Assembly (NCBI GenBank): GCA_035578175.1
Contig: JAQMRL010000007.1
Location: 47,306,727-47,370,726, forward strand
From: Catonia carolina
Lineage: Eukaryota; Arthropoda; Insecta; Hemiptera; Achilidae
Reading direction: 5' to 3'
DNA: 64,000 bases
Positions within the stretch are counted from its first letter, which is position 1; every line of letters begins with the position of its first letter. The position numbers were made by a program, and so were the translations under genes. Of this stretch, positions 21,771-33,286 are shown piece after piece. The notes beneath the pieces are model-generated. The model worked only from the letters and a program-made list of their open reading frames with translations, was not told the DNA's origin and did not search any database.

Positions 21771-23467
21771 TTAATTTTCCCTGCTATTGTATTTATAAAT
21801 ATAATATTTTTCCAAAATTTCAATTTCATTTTGTTTGTTATTTATTTCTAATATTTCTAGATTATTTTTTATATTCGACATATTAGGTTTATTTTTTATC
21901 ATGTGTTCAGTTACATTGGAGAATTTTCGATTTCCTTTTTTATAGTTAGAATAGTGCTCTGTAAACCGTTTTTTAAAAGATCTGGTGGTTTTACCTATAT
22001 ATATTTCATTACATTCATTACATTTAATTTTATAAATTCCACATGAATTAAATTGATTATTTTCTTTATCATTTACATTTGCTTTAATATTATGTTTTTG
22101 TAAAATAAATTTTATAGGAAACTGGGGTTTATATGCTATTTTGTATTTATTTTTATCGTATATATTGGTAATTTTATGTATTCTATGATTTATGTAATTA
22201 TATGTAATGTATTTATTACCATTTTTGTTTATTTCTTCTTTATTGTTTAATGGTAATAGATGTGTTTTTTTCTGATTGATTTTATATAAATATTTATTTA
22301 ATAATCTGTTTATGAAAATATTATTGTAATCATTATTTCTTGCTATTTCTTTAATATAATTTATTTCTTTATTAAATCTTTCTTTATTGTTATATGTGTA
22401 TATATATGCTCTGTGTATCATGTTATTGTACGTGTTTATTTTATGTATCCATGGGTGATTTGAAAATCTGTTTATTGTGTTATTTGTAACATGTGGTTTC
22501 CTATATATATCAGTTTCTATTATATTATTTATTATTTGTATTTTTATATCCAGGAAATTTATGTTTTTATCTTTTTCAACTTCACATGTAAATTTAAGTT
22601 TTTCTTTGTAATTATTCAATTTTTTGTTTATAATATTATGTTCACCCTTTATTTTTTCATTATAAATTACCAATATGTCATCTACATATCTTACCCAAAG
22701 TAAAATGTTGTGTGTGTGTGATATATTATTTACAATTATATTTTTGAATTCTTGTATATAAATTTCTGATAGTATGGCAGATAATGGAGAACCCATAGCT
22801 AGTCCTTCTGTTTGATTATAAAATTTATTATTAAATGTAAAATAATTTTGGTTACAAATATTTCTTATTATTGTACATATTTTATTTATTATATTATTGT
22901 TTTCCCCATTATTTTTTAATTTTTTATTTATTATATTTAGTGTTTCTTTTATGGGTATATTTGTATACATGTTAGCTATGTCAAATGATACCATCTTTGT
23001 GTCTTTACTTACTTTCATTGTTTTTATTTTTTCTATTAAATTGTAACCATTTTTAATATTGTATTTGTAATTTAATTTAATTTTCTGCCGTAAAATTTTA
23101 TCTATTGTTTTAGCTAGTAAGTAATTAGGTGCAGTTTTAAAATTTATTAAAGGTCTAATTGGTATTTCTTTTTTATGTAATTTTGGTAATCCTGTAAATA
23201 TTGGGGCTTTAGGTAAGTATGGATATAATCTTGTATGATATTTAATATTATTATTGTAGTTTAACATGTCCCTATTGTCATTAATTAAAGTTTTTACTAT
23301 TCTTAAATATTTTTGCGTTGGGTCTTTTATTTCGACATAATTATTTTTATTAATAAATTGATTTATTTTGTTATTGTAATCATTTATGTACATGATTGTA
23401 GGTGTATTCGTTTTATCGGAATGCAATAAGATTGCCTTATTCATTTCTAATTTTTCTTGAACATTAA
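21771..23467 (-). CDS. Penelope-like RT + GIY-YIG protein, 5'-truncated
   Basis: The open frame from the M at 23444 has 557 residues and identical domain order to the right copy. It contains the reverse transcriptase blocks FDIANMYTNIP, EGLAMGSPLSAILSEIYI and VRYVDDIL, then the linker CGIYKIKCNECNEIYIGKT, the GIY-YIG endonuclease core with paired cysteines. Penelope-like elements insert by target-primed reverse transcription and, unlike LINEs, use a GIY-YIG nuclease. It differs from the right copy at two residues (K for E after NIIN, K for Y in NNYKEK). The N-terminal ~150 residues are missing because the copy is cut at the palindrome centre, so it is unlikely to be functional. Confidence 0.9.
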
Positions 23468-23583
23468 AAACTATAAAGTTTGCACAAATATACAGAATTA
23501 AACATGAAATAAAATATGCTTATTATATAAAAAATAAAATAAACACTGAAATTTATAATACACATTTATGGGTTTTAAAAGAT

Positions 23584-25710
23584 ATGGGTTTTAATTTTTA
23601 TGAATGTATTATGGGTGAAATAAAAAATAAAATTAAGAATATTAGAGAACAGATATTAAATAGACATAGCAAAAAGTTTAATATTTTACTATCAAAAGAT
23701 AAAGAAAATAAAGCCATTCATAATAAACAGATACAAACATGCAATAATAATTATAAAAATTTTACAGACATTAAGTTTAATCAAATAGATAAGAAAGTCA
23801 TAATCAACTCAAATAAGTTTATCCTTACTAATTCAAATGACAATAAGGAAAAAATATGTAAGAATATAATAGTTGATACCGAATTAAATATTTATAAAGT
23901 AGATGATAAAGATAAAGAATACACACGTAATAATATTATAAATAATACCATAAAATTAATTGAAAACAAAAATAAAAATGGTGTCAATAAATTTATAAAT
24001 AAAAAAGATGTTCTTAATGTTCAAGAAAAATTAGAAATGAATAAGGCAATCTTATTGCATTCCGATAAAACGAATACACCTACAATCATGTACATAAATG
24101 ATTACAATAACAAAATAAATCAATTTATTAATAAAAATAATTATGTCGAAATAAAAGACCCAACGCAAAAATATTTAAGAATAGTAAAAACTTTAATTAA
24201 TGACAATAGGGACATGTTAAACTACAATAATAATATTAAATATCATACAAGATTATATCCATACTTACCTAAAGCCCCAATATTTACAGGATTACCAAAA
24301 TTACATAAAAAAGAAATACCAATTAGACCTTTAATAAATTTTAAAACTGCACCTAATTACTTACTAGCTAAAACAATAGATAAAATTTTACGGCAGAAAA
24401 TTAAATTAAATTACAAATACAATATTAAAAATGGTTACAATTTAATAGAAAAAATAAAAACAATGAAAGTAAGTAAAGACACAAAGATGGTATCATTTGA
24501 CATAGCTAACATGTATACAAATATACCCATAAAAGAAACACTAAATATAATAAATAAAGAATTAAAAAATAATGGGGAAAACAATAATATAATAAATAAA
24601 ATATGTACAATAATAAGAAATATTTGTAACCAAAATTATTTTACATTTAATAATAAATTTTATAATCAAACAGAAGGACTAGCAATGGGTTCTCCATTAT
24701 CTGCCATACTATCAGAAATTTATATACAAGAATTCAAAAATATAATTGTAAATAATATATCACACACACACAACATTTTACTTTGGGTAAGATATGTAGA
24801 TGACATATTGGTAATTTATAATGAAAAAATAAAGGGTGAACATAATATTATAAACAAAAAATTGAATAATTACTATGAAAAACTTAAATTTACATGTGAA
24901 GTTGAAAAAGATAAAAACATAAATTTCCTGGATATAAAAATACAAATAATAAATAATATAATAGAAACTGATATATATAGGAAACCACATGTTACAAATA
25001 ACACAATAAACAGATTTTCAAATCACCCATGGATACATAAAATAAACACGTACAATAACATGATACACAGAGCATATATATACACATATAACAATAAAGA
25101 AAGATTTAATAAAGAAATAAATTATATTAAAGAAATAGCAAGAAATAATGATTACAATAATATTTTCATAAACAGATTATTAAATAAATATTTATATAAA
25201 ATCAATCAGAAAAAAACACATCTATTACCATTAAACAATAAAGAAGAAATAAACAAAAATGGTAATAAATACATTACATATAATTACATAAATCATAGAA
25301 TACATAAAATTACCAATATATACGATAAAAATAAATACAAAATAGCATATAAACCCCAGTTTCCTATAAAATTTATTTTACAAAAACATAATATTAAAGC
25401 AAATGTAAATGATAAAGAAAATAATCAATTTAATTCATGTGGAATTTATAAAATTAAATGTAATGAATGTAATGAAATATATATAGGTAAAACCACCAGA
25501 TCTTTTAAAAAACGGTTTACAGAGCACTATTCTAACTATAAAAAAGGAAATCGAAAATTCTCCAATGTAACTGAACACATGATAAAAAATAAACCTAATA
25601 TGTCGAATATAAAAAATAATCTAGAAATATTAGAAATAAATAACAAACAAAATGAAATTGAAATTTTGGAAAAATATTATATTTATAAATACAATAGCAG
25701 GGAAAATTAA
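23584..25710 (+). CDS. Penelope-like RT + GIY-YIG endonuclease ORF
   Basis: 708 residues from the first ATG; the frame is open upstream to at least 23464, so the original start is lost. Residues 1-150 are lysine/asparagine-rich with no known motif. Reverse transcriptase motifs: FDIANMYTNIP near 305, GLAMGSPLS near 365, YVDD near 404-407. The GIY-YIG nuclease has GIY at 620-622 and YIG at 633-635, cysteines at 626 and 629, and downstream KKRFTEHYSNY. Base use is extremely AT-rich. The intact frame and near identity with the left arm suggest recent activity or recent duplication. Family role: terminal transferase/TPRT-type retrotransposition; activity of this copy is not shown. Confidence 0.92.
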   Translation: MGFNFYECIMGEIKNKIKNIREQILNRHSKKFNILLSKDKENKAIHNKQIQTCNNNYKNFTDIKFNQIDKKVIINSNKFILTNSNDNKEKICKNIIVDTELNIYKVDDKDKEYTRNNIINNTIKLIENKNKNGVNKFINKKDVLNVQEKLEMNKAILLHSDKTNTPTIMYINDYNNKINQFINKNNYVEIKDPTQKYLRIVKTLINDNRDMLNYNNNIKYHTRLYPYLPKAPIFTGLPKLHKKEIPIRPLINFKTAPNYLLAKTIDKILRQKIKLNYKYNIKNGYNLIEKIKTMKVSKDTKMVSFDIANMYTNIPIKETLNIINKELKNNGENNNIINKICTIIRNICNQNYFTFNNKFYNQTEGLAMGSPLSAILSEIYIQEFKNIIVNNISHTHNILLWVRYVDDILVIYNEKIKGEHNIINKKLNNYYEKLKFTCEVEKDKNINFLDIKIQIINNIIETDIYRKPHVTNNTINRFSNHPWIHKINTYNNMIHRAYIYTYNNKERFNKEINYIKEIARNNDYNNIFINRLLNKYLYKINQKKTHLLPLNNKEEINKNGNKYITYNYINHRIHKITNIYDKNKYKIAYKPQFPIKFILQKHNIKANVNDKENNQFNSCGIYKIKCNECNEIYIGKTTRSFKKRFTEHYSNYKKGNRKFSNVTEHMIKNKPNMSNIKNNLEILEINNKQNEIEILEKYYIYKYNSREN

Positions 25711-25846
25711 TGAACACACAAATTGAATACGACAATCAACTGATTAAGTTGGCAAGACTGTTTTAAATATAAGAATCGACTATTCCTTATCTACCATGGT
25801 AGGAGCAGGAAGTTTTAAATTTTAACTTCTAATAAATGTTAATTTA

Positions 25847-25895
25847 CTGAAGATGTGTACAAGATACACGAAAACGCTATAAACATTGGTAAGTG
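25847..25895 (+). ncRNA. Hammerhead-like core, right Penelope flank
   Basis: CTGAAGA (25847-25853) fits the CUGANGA core. Then GTGTA/TACAC forms a perfect 5-bp stem with loop CAAGA, followed by GAAAA and ACGC, and GGTAAGTG downstream. Hammerhead motifs are known in Penelope-like terminal repeats. Stem I and the exact cleavage site could not be settled by eye. Confidence 0.4.
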
Positions 25896-26290
25896 TTTTA
25901 TGTTACCGTATTCTGGTGGTTAGAAAATATATATATTATAATAATGGTAATATATTATAATAATAATACTTTCATCATCGTTCAATGACATGTTGCAAAA
26001 CAACAAACAACACAAGCGTTGTAGAACACAAATTGTAGGTTATAAACAGGCTTAGTAAACATACGTTAAAATAACCACAGACAGGAAACAAAACATTCGA
26101 TAAGCCCTTTAGTGGTGTGTTTTATAACTAAAACTTTAAAATAATGTGTGTAACACAAGAAATGCCGTCCATAGACGTTCAATTCCTTAATAGAATGCAG
26201 GGAATCCAAAAACATCAAATGACGGGATCCCCAAAACAGAAAAGTTTTGTGATGACGTGAATTTAACGGGATCAGCAGTGAAAGTGTTAA

Positions 26291-26739
26291 GCTGCTGTGC
26301 CTACCAGGCATGATGATGGTGGTTGCCAGACAAAGATTTCAAGATAATACTTAAAGGTTAATAAAAATTAATAACTTCAGTGATTTGAGTTGTCTATTTT
26401 AAAAGGGGTATTTTGTTGTAATTGACCATATTATTGTTAGCACATCTTGTACTTATTATTTATTGTTAAATGTTTAATGTTATCTCTTTAAATGAACAAA
26501 TAAATTACATGCTTTGATTTTTGATCTGTTAGTTATTTGTTGCATATGATGTGTTGATAATACAATTTGTAGAATAAAATACTAATTTCTGAGGCCTTAA
26601 AATTCATTTTATCATTGAATTCAATTTTTAATAGTAATTTATTACACACTTCTTTGCAGTGTGTAAAACAACTTTTATGAAAAACTAAGTAATGGGTAAT
26701 AAGAAATAAAATTCAAAATTCTTATTAAAAGATCAAAAA
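26291..26739 (+). other. Intergenic, nothing recognised
   Basis: AT-rich, no coding or repeat identity. Confidence 0.4.
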
Positions 26740-27110
26740 TAACAAGAGTAAAGAAATTTAAATAACTACTAGGTAGTGGAGTCCAAGAGAATTACGATGA
26801 AAACAAAGAAATGAAAAATAAAATAGAGAGAATATCAACTGCGAAAATTATTACAATAAAAAATCTATATTATTAAACTGTGGAAGTTATTTATCCTGAA
26901 GCATTATAGTATGGATCAGAATGTATTTTCCATCAGAGTGTTTTAAGAAGAAAATAAAAATAAAAGAGAGAGAAAATCCCTAAGGAAAATATATGGTCTA
27001 AGGAAAAATGAAAATATAGGTTCAGAATTAATAACGAGATTCAAGTAAATTGGAAATGAAAAATAAACAAGATAGCAATCTACAAGAAAAAGAAAAATTC
27101 AGTTTTTTAG
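26740..27110 (+). pseudogene. LINE 3' coding fragment
   Basis: Broken frames read EALYGSECIF, KIKEREKSLRKIYGLRKNEN and SELITRFK, resembling LLYGSETW and RKILRKIYGPxxENG, which follow the reverse transcriptase in many insect non-LTR elements. Multiple frameshifts. Confidence 0.5.
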
Positions 27111-27394
27111 TCGTAAGTGGTGGTTACAGAACTGCAAGTGTGGGGTAACACTTGCTGGAGCTAGTTTTGATTTCTTATTTAACTTTGAATTGGCCTGTAA
27201 GTTTCTTACTTTTAACACACACCAGCTAGCCGAGCTTGCAGTTTAGGAACTAACTTGCAAATCAGTTGAGTTTGATTTACTGGCATATACAGTTGCGTTT
27301 TTAGTGGCATTTTATGCAAAATATTACGTCACACCATGGTAATTATTTTATTTTATTGTATTCATATTATTTTACATTGAACTCTAAGATCAGT

Positions 27395-27545
27395 ATTAGA
27401 AATAAATCTTTGTAATGCATCCTGTAGCTTGAAATCAATTCTGTTTTCTGTAAAATAGATTTCACTAATCTTTTCAGCTGCCTTGAGCCTTATTATAAAC
27501 TTGCGTTTCAGTAGACACACCATTATCAGAGTACACAAAATATCT
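27395..27545. repeat. Penelope-type terminal fragment
   Basis: AGAAATAAATCTTTGTAATG with CATCCTGTAGCTTGAAATCA matches 14928; the reverse strand has CTCTGATAATGGTGTGTC followed by GAAACGC. Confidence 0.4.
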
Positions 27546-27599
27546 TGTGGAACTTCAGAATATTTTGTAAAAAACCTACAGAAGCGGTTGCATCTTCAG

Positions 27600-28440
27600 T
27601 CATCTACATAAAACAGTTTTATGCAGGAATGAAACCCCAAATTTACTGGGGCTTCCTGAGCTCACTCTACAGGCCAAAAGAAAGAAAAACCTTTATAAAA
27701 ACATGTGTCCTAAAATGCTTTGGTAGTGAGTTACAGCCGGGGAAAGATTTCGCTTGGAACTCAGTACCTTCCATGAAATGAAGACTTGCTGAAATTCTGA
27801 GACGGTAAATTTAGGGGCGAATTCAGTTTTTTTTTTATGGTTTTAACATGAAAAATCGAATAAAACAGCTCCCACAACTGGGTATCACTTGATTTTTAAG
27901 ATATTCAACATATAGCAGAAAAAGCAGTGTCTAAAAACACGTTTTTTTGGGTTTGAACTACAATAGCTTTGTTAAATGACTAATAAATACATTAAAGATA
28001 AAAAAAATTGTAAAAATTTATTACCGAACAAATTGGTATAAAATAAGGCAAGAAACAACCAAATAGTTACGGAACATATTCTTTTTTATTGTCAGGATGA
28101 TGCCGCACCTCCCCACTTCTCGCTAGCTGTGTGAGCAGCCCACTAATTCGGCATTTCCCAAAGTGATGGATTGGCCATGGAAGTCCCCAATCCTGACCAC
28201 CCAAGTCGGCAGATCTGACACCAGTCGATTTCTGTATTTGGGGATGGATAAAAAATAATGTTTATAAGATTAAAGTTCATACCCATGAGGAATTAATTGC
28301 TTGCATTATGGATGTCGTTGCACAACTTAAGTGCAGCCCTGTAGAACTTCAAAGAGCATCATGTGCGATCCACAAATGTATTGAACAAGAAGGACAAATT
28401 TTTGAACATTTATTGTAGCACGTGGTGATTTAGTTTATTA
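27600..28440 (+). pseudogene. Tc1/mariner-like element with transposase C-terminus
   Basis: 27690-27960 resembles the arms of the 16856 foldback (GTGAGTTACAGCCGGGGAAA; TTAGGGGCGAATTCAGTTTT). 28095-28420 reads DDAAPPHFS, then MDWPWKSP, and finally VYKIKVHTHEELIACIMDVV and ELQRASCAIHKCIEQEGQIF, matching QDGAPPH, WIGRGGP and the C-terminus of a common insect DDE transposase. The N-terminal half is deleted and frames are broken. Confidence 0.7.
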
Positions 28441-28979
28441 GGCGTTGTCACACCTCAAAAGAGGAAGCGATACCAACAAGGTGGACAAAAGAAAACTTTA
28501 TAGTAGAAGAAACCTAGTTGCAGAATTGTGGGAAAAGATAACAAAAGAATTGTCAAAGAATTTTTTTTTAAGTGTTGCAAGTGACATTCTATAGTATCCA
28601 AAAAACTTTTGATCATCTTTATCAGCATTTTATGTAAATGGTGAAATTTGTCCAGCTCTTGTAGGTTTTTTTCAATATGCTGTACTGATTCATGTTCATT
28701 TACATAAATAATTATATTTTAAAGAGAATTTTCAAATAAAAAAAATGTTATAAATATTAAATTTTCATAAGCATATAGACTGCCATCCATTTATTAAGAT
28801 TATAAATACTACAGTATTATGTACATATATATTATTTATACACTCTTTTTCACATCCACATTAACTTCCAATTATTCAGTGTTTCAATACTATTTTGTCA
28901 TGTCAAGTAGTGTTGTTGCGCATGTAATAATTATTTAATGAGTATTATTTGTTAGTATTTGGTTCAGTGCTGTATTTCT
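28441..28979 (+). other. Intergenic, nothing recognised
   Basis: AT-rich sequence with no identified element. Confidence 0.4.
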
Positions 28980-28983
28980 TTAA

Positions 28984-29925
28984 CCCTCAACTGGTATCAT
29001 GCGGTCTGTGAGACTGCTGTCATTTTTTACTCCTCCAACACTTCCCTCCCAATTGCCCGACATCACGTATATTTTGTATACCTTTCAATTATTGTTTGAA
29101 CTATGCGTGATCAAGATCGTTTTCGGTACGAGCTAACAAGTTGTGAGTTATTTGTATTTTGTTTTCTACTTGCGGTCTCCTGGACCTATGATACCAGTTG
29201 TGTAACTTTTTGACGACTTTAAAACCAAGTAGTACATGGATTGTTTAAAGTTTTAATGAATATATAATAATTTTTCATACATCATTTCTTTGTTTAGTAC
29301 TATTATAAAATATTTTCATATGTAATTTTATAAAATTTTCATTATGGATGATACATTTAAAATTTCTGAAGCGGCTTCAACACAACCGGGCTCATCACGT
29401 AAACAAGTTGTACGTGTTAATGATGTGAATTTCTATTAACATAAAAATCTTTAAATTTTATTGTAAATAATCGAAAAGTAAAAAAAACGAATAAATTTTA
29501 ATAAATATTTGTCAAAGTGTACTGCCCAACAATAGACATAAATAGCAAAACTCGGAACCAAAATGTAAGTTGTACTTCATAATTTTGTAAATAAATTTGT
29601 CTTTATCATATTAATTACTTATTTCTTTATAATTATTAGACTACAGAATGTTTCTAGGTCTCAAAAATTTTATTGTTCTGTTCAAAATGAAAGTAAAAGT
29701 CAAAAAAATGCACAGTGTTCGTTTTTTACTTTTTTAAATAGTAATTTTGCATTTATGCTAAGTATTTTACATCTACATCTTCGATTATACATGGTTTCAT
29801 AAGTTTAAAATTAAAACAAATTAATTAAATAAGTATGAAGAACTTAAATATAAAAAACAAATTTGGAGGTCTGTCAGACCTCTGATACCAGTTATGTCAC
29901 AAAAAATGATGATACCAGTTGAGAG
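28984..29925. mobile_element. Non-autonomous piggyBac-like element
   Basis: TTAA at 28980-28983 and 29926-29929. Ends CCCTCAACTGGTATCAT and ATGATACCAGTTGAGAG are inverted repeats, and GGTATCA/TGATACCA motifs recur inside (29188, 29882). A 32-codon stub (29344-29442, MDDTFKISEAASTQPGSSRK then a stop) may be the N-terminus of the lost transposase. Confidence 0.8.
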
Positions 29926-29955
29926 TTAATAATACGTGTTTATTGTTATCTATAC

Positions 29956-30274
29956 TAGTCTATACTAATGTTATAAAGACAAGGCGGTTTTTTGTGCAGG
30001 CTAATTTCCAAAACTGCTGAACGGATTTTCATGAAATTTTGACAACACATTCATATTTATATTCACAGCAACAATTTCTTTTTAAATTTTCAAAAATGAT
30101 AACCTTATCGCCCTAATGAAGCATGTAGAATAGCAAGAGACGTACGCAGGAGAATTTATCAAAATGTGTACAGTGGAGTACACAGTCGATCTAGCAGCTA
30201 AACAATTTCTGTTACATATTTAAAAAAAATTGATTACGACATTTTTTGGATGCGAAGCCGCGATTGGGCATGCT
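29956..30274 (+). mobile_element. Helitron-like non-autonomous element
   Basis: Starts TCTATACTAATGTTATAAAG and ends GCGAAGCCGCGATTGGGCAT then GCTAG before a T. Insect Helitrons start with TC (often TCTATACTAAT) and end with CTRR after a GC-rich hairpin. No helicase sequence. Confidence 0.6.
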
Positions 30275-30339
30275 AGTTATTAGTTAAATTGAGCAAGTAA
30301 GATGAAGGAAAGTGTTAAAAGGCGGTGACCATCAAAGAA

Positions 30340-31600
30340 TTTTAAATTTTTATAATTATTTTAAAAGTAAATTTCCGGAAAAATAAAAAAATAACGTTAT
30401 TGATGCTACTGGTGCAAGCCGCACGACAATTTTTAGAATAAAAAGTGAAGCCAGCCAGGGACCTTTAGTTACGCCTTAGAAGTCGCGACAAAATATAGTG
30501 CTTTAGAGCAATAGAAGAATTAAATACAATGATTTTGTACAAACTGCTATATGTAGGAAAGAGCATAAATTTTTCTTTGAAAACATTCCACCCATGTTAA
30601 ATAGCGTAATGAAATCGTTGAATGATGATAATGGATTGCCCTATTTTAAATGGTCAATTTTTCACACATTACAAGAAATTGGCTTTCAATACAAAAAATG
30701 CGGCAAGAAAGGGATCTCGGTGGAAAGGATTGACATAAGTGTGGAGGCACGATTATTTAGGAAAAATCAAAATGTTTAGAAATCAGAAAAAGGTCATTAT
30801 ATACTTGGATGAAATGTGGGTCAATGTAAGTCACCGTTTCAAAGTAACAGAGGGATAAAACCATTAAAACACCGAGGGATGCATTTTTATACGGTTTAAC
30901 AACCGGATTAAAAATCCTACAGCGAGATGCCAAAGGTTTGTGTTATTACACCCAGGAAGTGAAAATGGATTCATGAAAAACACAAAATTATTGTTTCTTG
31001 CGAAAAAAGATACTGCAGACTACCATGCTGAAATAAGTAGCAATTTATTTTAAACTTGGTTTAAAGATTAGTTATTACCTAACATAGAGCCTGGGTCTGT
31101 AGTGGTTATGGATAATGCGTCATACCATTGCAGGAAGAGAAAAAAAGTACCTACCAGCTCGCTTTGAAAAAATTACAATTCGAAGAAGATTCTTTAAAAC
31201 GTGAACTACTGGAACATGTCAATAAAGTCAAACATTTGTACGCAGTTAATGAAATTGACTTACCTGTGGAAAAGAACGGCATAATAGTTTGCAGGCTGCC
31301 ACCGTACTATTGTAAGTTGAACACGATAGTTAGTTATAACTAACACGAGTTAGTTTGGAGTCAGGTCAAGCATCATGTAGCAGCTCACAATACGAAATTT
31401 AATGTAAAGTTACTTGAGAGACTGATAAATGGCACCTTAAACTCAGTGATGAGAGATCAGTGGAATAATTACTGCCATCATGTTATTGAAGAAGAAAAGC
31501 GAATATGGTTAACCAGCAGCCGTTCTTCAGAAAATAGCTCTAATGCAGTTTCAAAACAGGTGAAAATGAGGAAAGACCACAAAAGCATCAAGAAACCAAA
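30340..31600 (+). pseudogene. DDE (IS630/Tc1-like) transposase pseudogene
   Basis: Frames in order: DATGASRTTIFRIKSE (helix-turn-helix), WSIFHTLQEIGFQYKKCGKK, VIIYLDEMWVN (first Asp), RCQRFVLLHPGSENGF, VVVMDNASYHCRK (second Asp), CRLPPYYCKLN and HELVWSQVKHHVAAHN (Glu), DQWNNYCHHVIEEEKRIW. This order matches a DDE endonuclease family common in aphids and other insects (LDETWVN, MDNAPYH, NPIELVW). Stops at about 30858, 31050 and 31341 and frameshifts disable it. Confidence 0.8.
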
Positions 31601-31699
31601 GTGATAGAAGGAATTCATGAGTTATCAGAAACAGATCAAAGTGGGCGTCGTTAAACAACTTTAAGAATGCATACTGCCCCAGGTAATAAAATTTTAAAA

Positions 31700-33286
31700 T
31701 AATGTATATTTTTTCAAATTCAGGTAAATTTAATTACCAGTTAAATGTGTAATTGTCATTACTGTACTAAAAGAAAAAAGAAAATAATGTGATACTCAGT
31801 TTACAGTAACTATTTTCATTTATTTTAAAGTATTTCATTCTTTTTTAATTTTAGGTACCCAATGTAGGAAATACTGTATCTTTTAATCAAATAGTGGGCC
31901 TGAACCTTATTTTTTAAATAATAGTTATCATTTTAACTTTAGTTTAAATTACAATTACAACTAAACTTAAAAGTTATGAATTAAATACTATGCAGGCCTA
32001 TGTTTGTAGGACAGATAGTAGCGGGGAGCTTATTGCCCTATACAACTGATGTTAAATTGGAATCGCCTATCTTTCCCACAGTTTTAAGTGACTGTTGGAT
32101 ATAGTATATGTGTTGCTGATCTGTGGTCCAATACAACTCTAATGGGATGTCCCAGTAATACCAGTGGGTCACAGTTGCGATCAATAGCCAATGACAAAGT
32201 CTCAACCCTCAATGATTGTTGTGATAACTTCAACAGAAGCATAATTTGTACTTAGTTTAGATAAAAAAGCATGCTGATATCATTCTTCAAGAAAACTGAT
32301 GAGATGTAACCTCACAAAACTTATTCATTAATAACAGTTAAAGGAACTTAGGAAATGTAGAGTTCATTGCACACTTATGTGTACGCTGACAAATAAAATA
32401 AAAGTACAAACCACAAATAGTTTTCTAGTTGAGTAAATAAAGTAACAGTGCCTACTTAATGTCGGGCTGTTGTCAGTGAACTAAACCATAGGTTGGCTAT
32501 TCTATAAGCAAAGTGAGTGAATCGAATCTATTCTATGCCTGTTTACATTTATGAAACATAAAAATTATTAAGATAATCCTTGCAACAAGGACCACAACAA
32601 TAATAAATAATTAAGCAAGTCCCAGTGACTCTAAGCAAACCTCTAGGCTCTAAACATCGAATCAGAAGTTCCAGCGACCCCATTCAATGTTTCACCCTAC
32701 CCAATGTGCAACTAAATGTAGGTTATATTACACTATATAAAAGTCTTGCCATTCACACCACAATTATATAAATCAGGACCACACATTAAGACAACAGGAT
32801 GTTCATACTTTGTTACACAGTTTAATTTTTTAAAAAGGAGGAGCACTACTGCCTCTAATAGCGCTGATGTACAGGAACCACTATGCTATCAGTCATGACT
32901 CCAATTAATCCTGAACATTACCAAGAAAAATTTAATGGTACTGAAGACAAATTATTCTTCCAGCCCTTATTTTCTTTCTGTGTGATTGTACTTACTGGCA
33001 TAGATAAACAGGAATTTAAAGAAGCAATTTAATAAAATAACAATGGACTGCTGCCACAGCTTTTCACTTCCTTAAAGCCCAAAACAATATTAACATCAAT
33101 ATTACAATACTGTCTGTGGCACATTCCCCATTTCGGTGAAGCGTCTGAGAGGCTGTGAGGCTAACTCATCATCCTCCTCCTTTGCTGCTACGGCTGCTAT
33201 TAATTGCTTTATTCTGCAATTCTCTCTGAGCGTCTTATAGGGATGGCTAGACACACCTCCTCATCTATCTGCAACCATGGAAGTAG
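31700..33286 (+). other. Intergenic, nothing recognised
   Basis: Slightly higher GC than surroundings from 32000 on, but no open frame with a known domain. Confidence 0.4.

Larger units (their letters stand above)
21548..23467 (-). mobile_element. Penelope-like element, left arm of palindrome
   Basis: 5'-truncated minus-strand copy whose 3' flank (21548-21770) mirrors 25711-25935. It joins the right arm head to head at about 23468. The coding part is annotated separately. Confidence 0.9.
23468..25935 (+). mobile_element. Penelope-like element, right arm of palindrome
   Basis: Plus-strand copy with about 540 bp more 5' sequence than the left arm. Its reading frame runs open across the junction with no start codon at the true N-terminus, so it too is 5'-truncated. 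Its 3' flank carries a hammerhead-like core and ends near 25935. Confidence 0.9.
20794..26286. mobile_element. piggyBac-like element split by later insertions
   Basis: TTAA at 20790-20793 is followed by CACTTTCATTGCTGG. The right side ends CAGCAGTGAAAGTG before TTAA at 26287-26290, giving 14-bp inverted ends with one mismatch. Inside are a SINE A, a SINE B and the Penelope palindrome; removing them leaves under 1 kb without a transposase, so the base element was probably non-autonomous. Only the short ends and TTAA support the call. Confidence 0.5.

Noticed and set aside
22491..22703. 70-residue hydrophobic frames opposite the Penelope ORFs (also 24778-24990)
   Set aside because: Antisense shadows of AT-rich coding DNA.
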